From contig NZ_JOGB01000044.1 of assembly GCF_000719335.1 (NCBI RefSeq), positions 1-57,329 of the forward strand: a stretch of 57,329 bases of DNA, in the 5' to 3' direction. Numbering within the stretch: the stretch's first letter is position 1; each line of letters opens with the position of its first letter. Below are positions 45,126 through 56,305 of this stretch, in pieces. The position numbers and the translations under genes are program-made. This DNA is from Streptomyces sp. NRRL S-87 (GTDB taxonomy: Bacteria > Actinomycetota > Actinomycetes > Streptomycetales > Streptomycetaceae). The notes beneath the pieces were generated by a model that saw only the letters and a program-made list of their open reading frames with translations, searched no databases and had not been told where the DNA came from.

Positions 45126-46192
45126 ACCTGTGCACTCCTTGGGAGCCGGTCCAGTACCTGGTGTGCCTCGGCCATGACCCGGGCGACGAGTTCCGCACAC
45201 GACGGAAGGTCCTCGATCACGCCCGCTACCTGGCCCGATGCCATGACCCCGAGGTCCGTACGGCCCTCGACCATGGACGCCTTGAGGAGCATGGGGGTGT
45301 TCGCGGCGAGCAGGACCTGGCTCCAGGACAGGTCCTTGCCGTGTTTCATGGCCAGCCCGTCGCGCAGCATCCGCGACCAGCTCAGGCCCGAGAGCTCCTT
45401 GAAGCCGGCCGCGTGCCGCACCGCGCGGGCCAGCCGCCGGATCCGGCCGGCCCGCTCCAGCGAGTCCACCAGCGGGGTGCGCAGCATCCGGTGCGGCAGC
45501 CCGTCCACGGCCGTGGTGACCGTGACGTCCTTGACGGAGGCCGCCAGGTAGCGGGCCTTGACCGGGTCGGGGACGGTGGAGTCGGAGGTCAGCAGGAACC
45601 GGGTGCCCATCGCCACCCCGGCCGCCCCGTACGCCAGGGCCGCGACCAGCCCGCGCCCGTCGTGGAAGCCGCCGGCGGCCACGACGGGGATGTCCACGGC
45701 GTCCACCACCTGCGGCAGCAGCACCGTGGTCGCCACGTCGCCGGTGTGCCCGCCGCCCTCCCCGCCCTGCACGATCACCGCGTCCGCGCCCCAGGCGGCC
45801 ACCTTCTCGGCGTGCCGGCGGGCCCCGACGGAGGGGACCACGACCACGCCCGCGTCCTTCAGCCGCAGGATCAGCTCGCGGGAGGGCGCCAGCGCGAACG
45901 ACGCCACCCGCACGCCCTCGGAGATCAGCAGCTCCACCCGCTCGGCGGCGTCCCCGGCGTCCGCCCGCAGGTTCACCCCGAACGGTTCCGCGGTCCGCGA
46001 CCTCACCTCCCGCACCGCCGAGCGCAGCTGGTCGAGGGTCATGGTCGCCGAGGCGAGGATGCCCAGCGCGCCCGCGTTCGCGGCCGCCGAGACCAGCCGC
46101 GGGCCGGCCACCCACCCCATGCCGGTCTGCACGATCGGGTGGCGCACCCCCACGAGCTCGGTCAGGGCGGTCCCGATCACGGGGGCGGTCAC
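45122..46192 (-). CDS. ipdC: IpdC-like flavin-dependent reductase (nitronate monooxygenase family)
   Basis: A 356-residue FMN TIM-barrel protein. Cofactor motifs are IVQTGMGWVAGPRLVSAA, VIVQGGEGGGHTGD and IPVVAAGGFHDGRGLVAAL, then GVAMGTRFLLTSDS. The NMO family label is generic; immediately after ipdB-ipdA the best match is IpdC, which reduces the unsaturated HIP intermediate before ring D opening. GTG 46192 overlaps the ipdB stop (GTGA). Its own stop overlaps the phosphatase start. Confidence 0.87.
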   Translation of the reverse strand: MTAPVIGTALTELVGVRHPIVQTGMGWVAGPRLVSAAANAGALGILASATMTLDQLRSAVREVRSRTAEPFGVNLRADAGDAAERVELLISEGVRVASFALAPSRELILRLKDAGVVVVPSVGARRHAEKVAAWGADAVIVQGGEGGGHTGDVATTVLLPQVVDAVDIPVVAAGGFHDGRGLVAALAYGAAGVAMGTRFLLTSDSTVPDPVKARYLAASVKDVTVTTAVDGLPHRMLRTPLVDSLERAGRIRRLARAVRHAAGFKELSGLSWSRMLRDGLAMKHGKDLSWSQVLLAANTPMLLKASMVEGRTDLGVMASGQVAGVIEDLPSCAELVARVMAEAHQVLDRLPRSAQV

Positions 46193-46932
46193 GCCGGCAC
46201 CTCCCGGTCCCGCGCCCCGGCCGGGTCGAGCTCCTCGCGGATCAGCCGCAGTTCGGCCGCGGTCGGCTCCCGCGTGTACGGCACGTCCGCCGGCACGGTG
46301 AGCACGAACCCGGTCGCGGCCCGCACCTCCTCGACCGTCACGCCCGGGTGCAGGGAGGCGAGCCGCATCGACCGGTCCGGGGTCGCGAAGTCGAAGACGC
46401 CGAGGTTCGACACCACCCGGGGGATGCGGTGGAACCGGCTCGCCGACGGCCCGGCCGCCGCCGCCCGGTCGTACCCCACGCCCGAGACCATGTCCACGCG
46501 CTCGACGAAGACCCGGGTCGAATGCCGGGGGATCCAGTAACTGACCGGGTTGTTGAGGGTGTTGACCGGCGCCCCGCGCACCCCCAGCAACTGCCGGGAC
46601 GGCCGGGCCCAGTCCCCGATGCAGGAGATGTTCTGGTTGCCGTGGCGGTCGATCTGGGAGGCGCCCATCATCACGTGCCGGCGCCCGCCGGTCACCGTCG
46701 TCAGGTGCTTGCGGTAGGGCAGCCAGCCCTCGGCCGTGCCGTCGTCACGGACCAGCGTGGCCTCGCCGTCGGTCAGCAGCAGGTCGGGGGAGAAGGTGCG
46801 GCGGGCCAGCCGCGCGCCGATCGAGGGGACCAGGCCCATCGGGCTGGCCAGTACCTCGCCGTCGTCCCGCCAGGCCTCGGCGCAGGCGATCACGCAGTAC
46901 TCGGCCCGGGTGGTGCTCGTCGAGGTGCTCAT
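46189..46932 (-). CDS. ipdB: Ring-opening hydrolase IpdAB, beta subunit
   Basis: A 247-residue class I CoA-transferase-fold protein. It shows AEYCVIACAEAWRDDGEVLASPMG, LLLTDGEATLV, VMMGASQIDRHGNQNIS and VVSNLGVFDF. With IpdA it forms the heteromer that hydrolyses a C-C bond in COCHEA-CoA, opening the last steroid ring; the CoA-transferase fold is reused for hydrolysis. ATG 46932 overlaps the ipdA stop (ATGA). Order echA20-ipdA-ipdB-ipdC equals that of mycobacteria. Confidence 0.9.
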   Translation of the reverse strand: MSTSTSTTRAEYCVIACAEAWRDDGEVLASPMGLVPSIGARLARRTFSPDLLLTDGEATLVRDDGTAEGWLPYRKHLTTVTGGRRHVMMGASQIDRHGNQNISCIGDWARPSRQLLGVRGAPVNTLNNPVSYWIPRHSTRVFVERVDMVSGVGYDRAAAAGPSASRFHRIPRVVSNLGVFDFATPDRSMRLASLHPGVTVEEVRAATGFVLTVPADVPYTREPTAAELRLIREELDPAGARDREVPA

Positions 46933-47807
46933 CGCCGTCCCTCCGTGGCCCGCCCCGCCGTCCGTTCCGCGCGCCAGTCGGCGACGGCCCGCTGGTAGTC
47001 GTACTCGCTGCGGCCGGCCAGGAAGCGGGCCGCGAACTCCTCCCACGGCGTGCTCGCGTACAGCTTCTGGAAGGCCTCGTCGCGCCCGTAGTCGGGCACG
47101 CAGGACGTGAAGTGCGCCCCGTTCGGGGTCTCCACGACCCCGGTGACGCAGTGCCGGCCGACCAGCAGCATCTGCGGCGGTGCGTCCTTGGTGAGCGCCG
47201 CGGTCTCCACCAGCTGCTCGCAGGAGAGGTACGCCCGGTCGGCGGCCTCGCAGAACAGGTCGTCGAAGTACGGGTCCGGGCCCAGGTACTGTCCGTTCCC
47301 GAGCCGGTCGGCCCGGTTGAGGTGGACCAGCGCCGCGTCCATCCGCAGCGCGGGTACGGCGACCAGCTCCTCGCCGTCCTCGTACGGCGACACCACCGTC
47401 CGCAGCCCGGGGTTGACCTCCATCACCCCCGAGCCCAGGCCCGCCCGCACCGGCATGAACGGCAGCCGGTTCGCGGCCGCGTGCAGGCCCCACATGAACA
47501 TCGCCTCGTCGAGTTCCGTCAGCTCGAAGGCCCCCCGCTCGCGGGCCGCCCGGAAGTGCGGCTCCAACGGGACCGAGTCGAGCGTGGCGAAGGGTGCGAC
47601 GAGCCGCCGGATCCGGCCCGCGGCCGCCAGCAGGCCCACGTCCGGGCCGCCGTACGAGACCACGGTCAGGTCGGTGACGTCGGAGCGCAGCAGCGCCCGG
47701 ACCAGCGCCATGGGCTTGCGCCGCGACCCCCAGCCGCCGATCCCGAGGGTCATCCCGCTGTGCAGCCGCCCGACGACCTCGTCGGGGGTCATGGTCTTGT
47801 CGGTCAC
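46929..47807 (-). CDS. ipdA: Ring-opening hydrolase IpdAB, alpha subunit
   Basis: A 292-residue partner of IpdB. The N-terminal block is VVGRLHSGMTLGIGGWGSRRKPMALVRAL, with VVSYGGPDVGLLAAAG, PVRAGLGSGVMEVNP and GQYLGPDPYFDDLFCEAADRAYLS, all typical of IpdA rather than ordinary acetate/glutaconate CoA-transferases. GTG 47807 overlaps the echA20 stop (GTGA) and gives MTDKTMTPDEV; an internal ATG five codons later is an alternative. Cytoplasmic, coupled to both neighbours. Confidence 0.9.
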   Translation of the reverse strand: MTDKTMTPDEVVGRLHSGMTLGIGGWGSRRKPMALVRALLRSDVTDLTVVSYGGPDVGLLAAAGRIRRLVAPFATLDSVPLEPHFRAARERGAFELTELDEAMFMWGLHAAANRLPFMPVRAGLGSGVMEVNPGLRTVVSPYEDGEELVAVPALRMDAALVHLNRADRLGNGQYLGPDPYFDDLFCEAADRAYLSCEQLVETAALTKDAPPQMLLVGRHCVTGVVETPNGAHFTSCVPDYGRDEAFQKLYASTPWEEFAARFLAGRSEYDYQRAVADWRAERTAGRATEGRR

Positions 47808-48562
47808 GACGACGCCTCCGTCCGCTCGCTGCCGAAGGTGCTGCGCACCCGGTCGGCCACCCCGCTGAGGTCGGCCTCGAAGGTGAAGCCCTGCTCGAAG
47901 CGGTAGCTGCGGCGCACGTCCACCGGGTCGATGCCGTTGATCGCGGCCTTGGCCAGTCGGATGAGCGTGCCGTCCTTGGCCGCGATCTCGGCGGCCAGCT
48001 CCAGGGCGGCGGCCGCCAGCTCCGCGCCCGGCACGACCTTCCACACCGAGCCGTGGGCGTGCAGCTCGGCGGCGGTGGCGGTGCGCGAGGTGTAGTACAG
48101 GGCGCGCATCAGGTGCTGGGGGACCAGCCGGGCCAGGTGCGTGGCGGCGCCGAGGGCGCCGCGGTCCAGTTCCGGGAGGCCGAAGACGGCGTCCTCGGCG
48201 GCCACGATCGCGTCCGCGTTGCCCACCAGGCCGATGCCGCCGCCGAGGCAGAAGCCCTGTACGGCGGCCACCACCGGCACCTCGCACTCGTAGACCGCGG
48301 CGAAGGCCTCGGCGCAGCCGCGGTTGGCCCCGAGCAGCGCCCCGTGCCCGGCGTCGCGCTGCATCTCCTTGATGTCGACCCCGGCGTTGAAGCCGCGGCC
48401 GGCCGCGGCCAGGACGACGCACCGGGTCTCGGGGTCGCGGCCGGCCGCGCGCAGGGCGTCGGCGAGTTCGTACCAGCCCCGTACGGGCAGCGCGTTGACG
48501 GGTGGGAAGTCGACGGTGACGACGGCGACGCCCTTGTCCGGGCGGGAGGTGGAGACACCCAT
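47804..48562 (-). CDS. echA20: Enoyl-CoA hydratase-fold protein, EchA20-like
   Basis: A 252-residue crotonase. Oxyanion-hole blocks are AAGRGFNAGVDIKEM and VQGFCLGGGIGLVGN; the C-terminal part (YRFEQGFTFEADLSG) fits EchA20. In mycobacteria EchA20 hydrolyses ring C of HIEC-CoA. ATG 48562 is chosen; the in-frame ATG at 48592 lies inside the operator dyad and is unlikely. It leads the minus-strand operon echA20-ipdA-ipdB-ipdC-phosphatase. Confidence 0.87.
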   Translation of the reverse strand: MGVSTSRPDKGVAVVTVDFPPVNALPVRGWYELADALRAAGRDPETRCVVLAAAGRGFNAGVDIKEMQRDAGHGALLGANRGCAEAFAAVYECEVPVVAAVQGFCLGGGIGLVGNADAIVAAEDAVFGLPELDRGALGAATHLARLVPQHLMRALYYTSRTATAAELHAHGSVWKVVPGAELAAAALELAAEIAAKDGTLIRLAKAAINGIDPVDVRRSYRFEQGFTFEADLSGVADRVRSTFGSERTEASS

Positions 48563-48573
48563 GAGAGGATCAG

Positions 48574-48612
48574 CTACCTTTCCACCAAACATTTGTTAGG
48601 TGTGGAAGGTAG
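48574..48612. promoter_or_regulatory. KstR2-like operator, site 2, within a larger dyad
   Basis: The core CCAAACATTTGTTAGG (48585-48600) is the reverse-complement form of the 38769 site (CCwAACnnnnGTTwGG). It is framed by CTACCTT (48574-48580) and AAGGTAG (48606-48612), giving a 39-nt nested dyad in the divergent echA20/SDR promoter. The outer arms are absent at site 1. Confidence 0.72.
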
Positions 48613-48618
48613 CAGCCC

Positions 48619-49440
48619 ATGGAGCTGGACGGGAGGGTCGCGGTCGTCACCGGCGGAACCCGCGGCGTCGGAGCGGGCATCGCCAGGGCGTTCCTCGACG
48701 CGGGCGCACAGGTCGTCCTGTGCGCCCGCAGACCACCGGAGCACCCCATCGAAACCCCGGCCGGAAAGGCCGGGTTCATCCCCCTCGACCTGCGCGACGG
48801 CGCCGCCGTCGAGGCCTTCTTCGACTCCGTCGCCACCCGGTACGGCCGCCTGGACTGCCTGGTCAACAACGCCGGCGGCACCCCCTACCGCCCGCTCGCC
48901 GAAGGCGGCCCGGCCCGCCACGCGCGCGTCCTCGAACTCAACCTGCTCGCCCCGCTGACCGCCTCCCTGGCGGCCCACCCGCACCTGCGCGCCGCCCGCG
49001 GCTCCCTCGTGATGGTCGGCAGCGTCAGCGGCACCCGACCCTCCCCGGGCACCGCCGCCTACGGCGCCGCCAAGGCGGGCCTGGAGAACCTGGCCCGCTC
49101 GATGGCCGTCGAATGGGCGCCCGAAGTACGGGTGAACACGCTCGTGCTGGGCATGGTCCGCACCGAGCTCACCCGTCTGCACTACGGCGACGAGCGGGGT
49201 GTCGCCGCCGTCGGCGGCACCGTGCCGCTCGGCCGCCTCGCCGAACCGCGCGAGGTGGGGGAGGCCGCCGTCTTCCTCGCCTCCGACCGGGCCGCCTACA
49301 TCAGCGGTGCCAGCCTCCTCCTCCACGGCGGCGGGGAGCGCCCCGCGTTCCTGGCCGCCGCCACCGCCAACCGGCCGGGCGCCGACGAGCCCGGTGCCGG
49401 CAAGGCCACCGTCGACAAGGAGAACCGAGATGAGCAGTAA
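48619..49440 (+). CDS. Short-chain dehydrogenase of the HIP cluster (Rv3549c-like)
   Basis: A 273-residue SDR. NAD(P) motif VVTGGTRGVGAGIA (8-21), NNAG near 87, active site VGSVSG...AAYGAAKAG with Tyr and Lys. Divergent from echA20 in the same position as Rv3549c in M. tuberculosis; its step in HIP breakdown is not assigned by sequence. ATG 48619 follows GGAAGG at 10 nt, just downstream of the operator. The C-terminal ~25 residues (GADEPGAGKATVDKENRDEQ) are a charged tail overlapping the next gene by 11 nt. Confidence 0.87.
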   Translation: MELDGRVAVVTGGTRGVGAGIARAFLDAGAQVVLCARRPPEHPIETPAGKAGFIPLDLRDGAAVEAFFDSVATRYGRLDCLVNNAGGTPYRPLAEGGPARHARVLELNLLAPLTASLAAHPHLRAARGSLVMVGSVSGTRPSPGTAAYGAAKAGLENLARSMAVEWAPEVRVNTLVLGMVRTELTRLHYGDERGVAAVGGTVPLGRLAEPREVGEAAVFLASDRAAYISGASLLLHGGGERPAFLAAATANRPGADEPGAGKATVDKENRDEQ

Positions 49441-50347
49441 GGGGATCTGCGAGGGCCGGGTCGTGGTCGTCACCGGCGCCGGCCGCGGCCTGGGCCGGGC
49501 GCACGCCCTCGCCTTCGCCGCCGAGGGCGCGTCCGTGGTCGTCAACGACCTGGGCGTCGGCCTCGACGGCCGGCCGGGGCCCGACAGCCCGGCGGTCCAG
49601 GTCGTCGACGAGATCGAGGCGGCCGGCGGCCGCGCCCTCGCCCACGGCGGCGACATCGCCACCGCCGAGGGCGCCGCCTCCCTGGTCCGGGCCGCGGTGA
49701 CCGCGTACGGACGCCTGGACACCCTCGTCAACAACGCCGGCTTCCTGCGCGACAAGATGCTGGTCAACCTCGACGAGCACGACTGGGACGCGGTCATGCG
49801 CGTCCACCTCAAGGGCCACTTCCTGCCCCTGAAGTACGCCGCCGCCCACTGGCGCGCCGAGGCCAAGGCCGGCCGCACGCCGGTGGCCCGCGTGGTCAAC
49901 ACCAGCTCCGGCGCGGGCCTGCTCGGCTCCGTGGGCCAGGCCAACTACAGCGCCGCCAAGGCCGGCATCGTCGGCCTGACCCTGGTCGCCGCCGCCGAGC
50001 TGGAGCGGTACGGCGTCCAGGTCAACGCCCTCGCCCCGGCCGCCCGTACCCGCATGACGGAGCGGACCTTCGCCGAGACGATGGCCGCGCCGGCCGCGGG
50101 CGGCTTCGACGCGATGGCCCCCGAGAACGTCTCCCCGCTGGTGGTGTGGCTGGGCTCGGCGGCCTGCGCCGGGGTCACCGGCCGGATCTTCGAGGCCGAG
50201 GCCGGGCGCATCACCGTCATGGAGGGCTGGCGGCCCGGCCCCACCGCCGACAAGGGCGCCCGCTGGACCCCCGCCGAGGCGGGGGAGGCGGCGCAGAAGC
50301 TGCTGGCCGAGGGCGAGACGCCGCGGCCGGTCTACGGGGCGGGCTGA
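49430..50347 (+). CDS. Short-chain dehydrogenase, larger type (Rv3548c-like)
   Basis: A 305-residue SDR resembling the dehydrogenase part of multifunctional beta-oxidation enzymes: VVVVTGAGRGLGRAHALAFA, VVNDLGVGLDG, NNAGFLRDKMLVN, active site NTSSGAGLLG with NYSAAKAG, then FEAEAGRITVMEGW. ATG 49430 has AAGGAG at 7 nt and overlaps the preceding SDR by 11 nt, so the two form one unit. Probably a hydroxyacyl-CoA dehydrogenase in the same pathway. The transcript ends at the 50424-50457 hairpin. Confidence 0.88.
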   Translation: MSSKGICEGRVVVVTGAGRGLGRAHALAFAAEGASVVVNDLGVGLDGRPGPDSPAVQVVDEIEAAGGRALAHGGDIATAEGAASLVRAAVTAYGRLDTLVNNAGFLRDKMLVNLDEHDWDAVMRVHLKGHFLPLKYAAAHWRAEAKAGRTPVARVVNTSSGAGLLGSVGQANYSAAKAGIVGLTLVAAAELERYGVQVNALAPAARTRMTERTFAETMAAPAAGGFDAMAPENVSPLVVWLGSAACAGVTGRIFEAEAGRITVMEGWRPGPTADKGARWTPAEAGEAAQKLLAEGETPRPVYGAG

Positions 50348-50423
50348 ACACCCGCCGGCACCGCGGGACCCGGGCCCGCGACCCCTCCGGGGCCGGTGCG
50401 GCGCCCGGTTTCCGGACACGGAA

Positions 50424-50457
50424 CGGGCCCGGCCTCCTGGCGGGGAGGTCGGGCCCG
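50424..50457 (+). terminator. 14-bp terminator after the SDR genes
   Basis: 50424-50437 pairs with 50444-50457 (14 pairs, one G-U in RNA) with loop TGGCGG. It ends the SDR unit and probably blocks read-through into the antisense of the encapsulin gene. Confidence 0.8.
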
Positions 50458-50474
50458 AACACCGACTCACGCGA

Positions 50475-50498
50475 CACCGGGTTACTACCCACCCGGTG
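50475..50498. repeat. Perfect 8-bp hairpin beside a T-arm-like sequence
   Basis: CACCGGGT (50475-50482) and ACCCGGTG (50491-50498) flank TACTACCC. Directly after it comes ATTCGAACCG (50503-50512). Possibly a second terminator serving the encapsulin gene from the opposite side. Confidence 0.5.
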
Positions 50499-50611
50499 CA
50501 CGATTCGAACCGTCGAGTAGGTGTCTTTCCGTCAAATTCCCTAACGGACGCGGTCCGCCACCCCGCGCTCCGCCGCCGGCGCGAAGGGCGGACTCCACAA
50601 GCAAGGCGTGA

Positions 50612-53221
<2,610 letters not shown>

Positions 53222-53279
53222 CCGGCCCCGCACCCGTCCCACCCACGCCCCGGGCCCGGCCCCCACGCACCCGGGCCCC

Positions 53280-53317
53280 CGTCCGTCCGGCCACCGCGCA
53301 CACCGGCCGGACGGACG
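53280..53317 (+). terminator. Hairpin terminator after trypsin gene
   Basis: A 13-bp perfect stem (53280-53292 with 53305-53317) with a 12-nt loop, 58 nt after the stop. Confidence 0.65.
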
Positions 53318-53445
53318 CGGCGCGGTTGCGATCGCCGACGCCACCGCCGTACGGGTCCGCATCCGGCCACCCACCCCCCCCCGCACCGTCTCACTGTGCG
53401 GCCGAGCAGTGATCATCCGCCGCCACCCACGTAAGCTCACCCACC

Positions 53446-53769
53446 ATGAGCACCAGCGACAAGGCCACCCCCATCGACGAGGACGTCCGCGCCGACCTGG
53501 CCCGGCTGCGCGACAGCATCGACAACATCGACGCAGCCGTCGTCCACATGCTCGCCGAACGGTTCAAGTGCACCCAGCAGGTCGGCTTCCTCAAGGCCAA
53601 GCACCACCTGCCCCCCGCCGACCCGGCCCGCGAGGCCAGCCAGATCGCCCGCCTGCGCGAGCTCGCCGAGAACGCCAAGCTCGACCCCGCGTTCGCGGAG
53701 AAACTCCTCAACTTCATCATCGCCGAGGTCATCCGCCACCACGAGACGATCGCTGCGGGCGAAGAGTAG
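53446..53769 (+). CDS. Chorismate mutase, AroQ type
   Basis: A 107-residue all-helical chorismate mutase that converts chorismate to prephenate for Phe/Tyr synthesis. Key features: DLARLRDSIDNIDAAVVHMLAERFKCTQQVGFLKAKHHLPPADPAREASQI contains the expected Arg and Lys active-site positions (R22-type, R41-type, K52-type); IIAEVIRHHE ends the third helix. Single domain, cytoplasmic, no fusion to prephenate dehydratase. ATG 53446 gives the typical N-terminus. It draws on the same precursor as the trp genes at the other end of the window. Confidence 0.92.
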   Translation: MSTSDKATPIDEDVRADLARLRDSIDNIDAAVVHMLAERFKCTQQVGFLKAKHHLPPADPAREASQIARLRELAENAKLDPAFAEKLLNFIIAEVIRHHETIAAGEE

Positions 53770-53809
53770 ACCCCTAGGTCGGACGGGGCCCGTCGGGCAG
53801 CATGGGCCC

Positions 53810-56305
53810 ATGTCCGCACTGACGCGCAACGAAGCGCAGACCCGAGCCGCCCTCCTCGACGTCCAGCACTACGCCATCGCCCTCGACCTCACCAGGGGCG
53901 ACGACACCTTCGACTCCACCACCACCATCCGGTTCACCGCCAAAGCAGCCGGTGACACCTTCGTGGAGCTGAAACCGGACGAACTGCGCTCGGTCACCCT
54001 CGACGGCCACCCGCTCGATCCGGCCACCCTCGACGACAACCGGCTCCCCCTCACCGGCCTGACCGCCGGCAGCCACGAACTGCGCGTCGAGACCGCCATG
54101 CGCTACTCGCGCACCGGCGAGGGCATGCACCGCTTCACCGACCCCGCGGACGGCGAGACCTACCTCTACACCCAGCTCTTCCTCGACGACGTCCAGCGCG
54201 TCTACGCCGCCTTCGACCAGCCCGACCTCAAGGCCGTCTTCGACCTGGAGATCACCGCCCCCGCCGACTGGACCGTCCTCGCCAACGGCGTCACCGAACG
54301 CACCGGCCACCGCGCCGACGGCGCCGCCGTCTGGACCGCCGCCCCCACCCCCCTCATCTCCACCTACCTCGTCGCCGTCGCAGCCGGCCCCTGGCACAGC
54401 ATCCGCACCGAACACGCCGGCCTGCCCTTCGGCATCCACTGCCGCCGCTCCCTGGCCGCCCACATGGACGCCGACGCCGACGAACTCCTCGACATCACCC
54501 GCGCCTGCTACGACCGCTACCACGAGAAGTTCTCCGAGCCCTACCCGTTCGACTCCTACGACCAGGCCTTCGTCCCCGAGTTCAACGCCGGCGCCATGGA
54601 GAACCCCGGCCTCGTCACCTTCCGCGACGAATTCATCTACCGCTCCGCCGTCACCGACACCGAACGCCAGACCCGCGCCATGGTCATCGCCCACGAAATG
54701 GCCCACATGTGGTTCGGCGACCTCGTCACCCTCCGCTGGTGGGACGACATCTGGCTCAACGAGTCCTTCGCCGAGTTCATGGGCTACCAGACCCTCACCG
54801 AAGCCACCCGCTTCACCGACACCTGGACCGACTTCGGCGTCCAGCGCAAGGCCTGGGGCTACGACGCCGACCAGCGCCCCACCACCCACCCCGTCGCCCC
54901 CGACCCCGAGGCCGTCCCCGACACCGCCTCCGCCCTCCTCAACTTCGACGGCATCTCCTACGCCAAGGGCGCCTCCGCCCTGCGCCAGCTCGTCGCCTGG
55001 CTCGGCGAGAAGGACTTCCTGGCCGGCATCAACCTCCACTTCAGCCGCCACAAGTTCGCCAACGCCTCCCTCGCCGACTTCGTCGACTCCCTCGCCGCCT
55101 CCACCGACCGCGACGTCCACGCCTGGGCCGACACCTGGCTGCGCACCACCGGCGTCGACACCCTCGCCCCCGACGTCCGTACCAGCCCCGGCGGCTGGAC
55201 CCTCACCGTCGACCGCACCGGCAGCCGGCCCCACCACGTCCTCGCCGGCCTCTACGACCGCACCCCCGACGGCCGCCTCGACCTGCGCGAACGCCTCCCC
55301 CTCGACCTCCCCACCGACGAGGTCGTCTCCGCCGCCGGCCCCCGCCCCGCCCTGCTCCTGCTCAACGACGGCGACCTCAGCTACGCCAAGGTCCGGTTCG
55401 ACGACGCCTCCGAAGAGGCCGCCCTGCGGAGCCTGTCGACCGTCCCCGACGCACTCACCCGCGCCGTCATCTGGAACGCCCTGCGCGACATGGTCCGCGA
55501 CGGCGAACTCGAACCCGCCGCCTACCTGGAGACCGCCCACGCGCACCTGCCCGAGGAGACCGACCTCGCCATCGTGCAGGCCGTCCTCGGCTTCGCCCGC
55601 CACCAGATCGCCGACCGCTACCTGCCGCCCGCGGACCGACCCGGCGCACTCGCCCTCGTCACCTCCGTCGCCCGCGCCCTCATCCGCCGCACCGAGGGCG
55701 GCGAGGACCCCGGCCTGCGCCTGATCGCCGTACGGTCCTACATCGACGCCGCCACCCAGCCCGACACCGTCGCCGCCTGGCTCGCCGACGGCACGGTGCC
55801 CGGCGGGCCCGAGCTCGACCCCGAACTGCGCTGGCGCATCCTCACCCGGCTCGCCGTCCTCGGCGCCGTCGGCGAACCCGAGATCGCCACCGAACTCGCC
55901 GCCGACCCGACCGCCACCGGCCAGGAAGGCGCCGCCCGCTGCCGGGCCGCCCTCCCCACCCCCGAGGCCAAGGCCGCCGCCTGGCAGTCCATGTTCGGCG
56001 ACGACACCCTCTCCAACTACCTCTTCACCGCCACCGCCCAGGGCTTCTGGCAGCCCGAGCAGGCCGACCTCACCCAGGAGTACACCGCCCGCTACCACCC
56101 CGACGCCATCGCCCTCTCCGCCCGCCGCGGCCCCGCCATGGCCCTGGCCGCCGGCCGCGACGCGTTCCCCTTCCACACGGTCGACGCCGACTTCCTCGCC
56201 GCCGGCCACGCCGCCCTCGACTCCGACGAGGTCACCCCCGCCCTCCGCCGCAAGCTCGCCGACCAGCTCGACGACCTCACCCGCGCCCTCCGGGTCCGCT
56301 CCTGA
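53810..56305 (+). CDS. pepN: Aminopeptidase N
   Basis: An 831-residue M1 zinc aminopeptidase. The exopeptidase motif is GAMEN (261-265) and the zinc site is HEMAH (H295, H299) with E318 in WLNESFAEFMGYQ; the N-terminal beta domain and the long C-terminal helical ERAP1-like domain complete the normal length. No signal peptide, so it is cytoplasmic. It trims N-terminal residues from peptides in protein turnover. ATG 53810 begins MSALTRNEAQTRAALLDVQHY, the family start. The transcript probably ends in the 109-bp inverted repeat downstream. Confidence 0.96.
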   Translation: MSALTRNEAQTRAALLDVQHYAIALDLTRGDDTFDSTTTIRFTAKAAGDTFVELKPDELRSVTLDGHPLDPATLDDNRLPLTGLTAGSHELRVETAMRYSRTGEGMHRFTDPADGETYLYTQLFLDDVQRVYAAFDQPDLKAVFDLEITAPADWTVLANGVTERTGHRADGAAVWTAAPTPLISTYLVAVAAGPWHSIRTEHAGLPFGIHCRRSLAAHMDADADELLDITRACYDRYHEKFSEPYPFDSYDQAFVPEFNAGAMENPGLVTFRDEFIYRSAVTDTERQTRAMVIAHEMAHMWFGDLVTLRWWDDIWLNESFAEFMGYQTLTEATRFTDTWTDFGVQRKAWGYDADQRPTTHPVAPDPEAVPDTASALLNFDGISYAKGASALRQLVAWLGEKDFLAGINLHFSRHKFANASLADFVDSLAASTDRDVHAWADTWLRTTGVDTLAPDVRTSPGGWTLTVDRTGSRPHHVLAGLYDRTPDGRLDLRERLPLDLPTDEVVSAAGPRPALLLLNDGDLSYAKVRFDDASEEAALRSLSTVPDALTRAVIWNALRDMVRDGELEPAAYLETAHAHLPEETDLAIVQAVLGFARHQIADRYLPPADRPGALALVTSVARALIRRTEGGEDPGLRLIAVRSYIDAATQPDTVAAWLADGTVPGGPELDPELRWRILTRLAVLGAVGEPEIATELAADPTATGQEGAARCRAALPTPEAKAAAWQSMFGDDTLSNYLFTATAQGFWQPEQADLTQEYTARYHPDAIALSARRGPAMALAAGRDAFPFHTVDADFLAAGHAALDSDEVTPALRRKLADQLDDLTRALRVRS

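Noticed and set aside
48563..48592. Upstream ATG 48592 for echA20
   Set aside because: It lies inside the operator dyad and has no ribosome site.
50440..50520. A tRNA gene suggested by ATTCGAACCG at 50503
   Set aside because: The T-stem does not pair properly and no acceptor, D or anticodon arm can be built around it.
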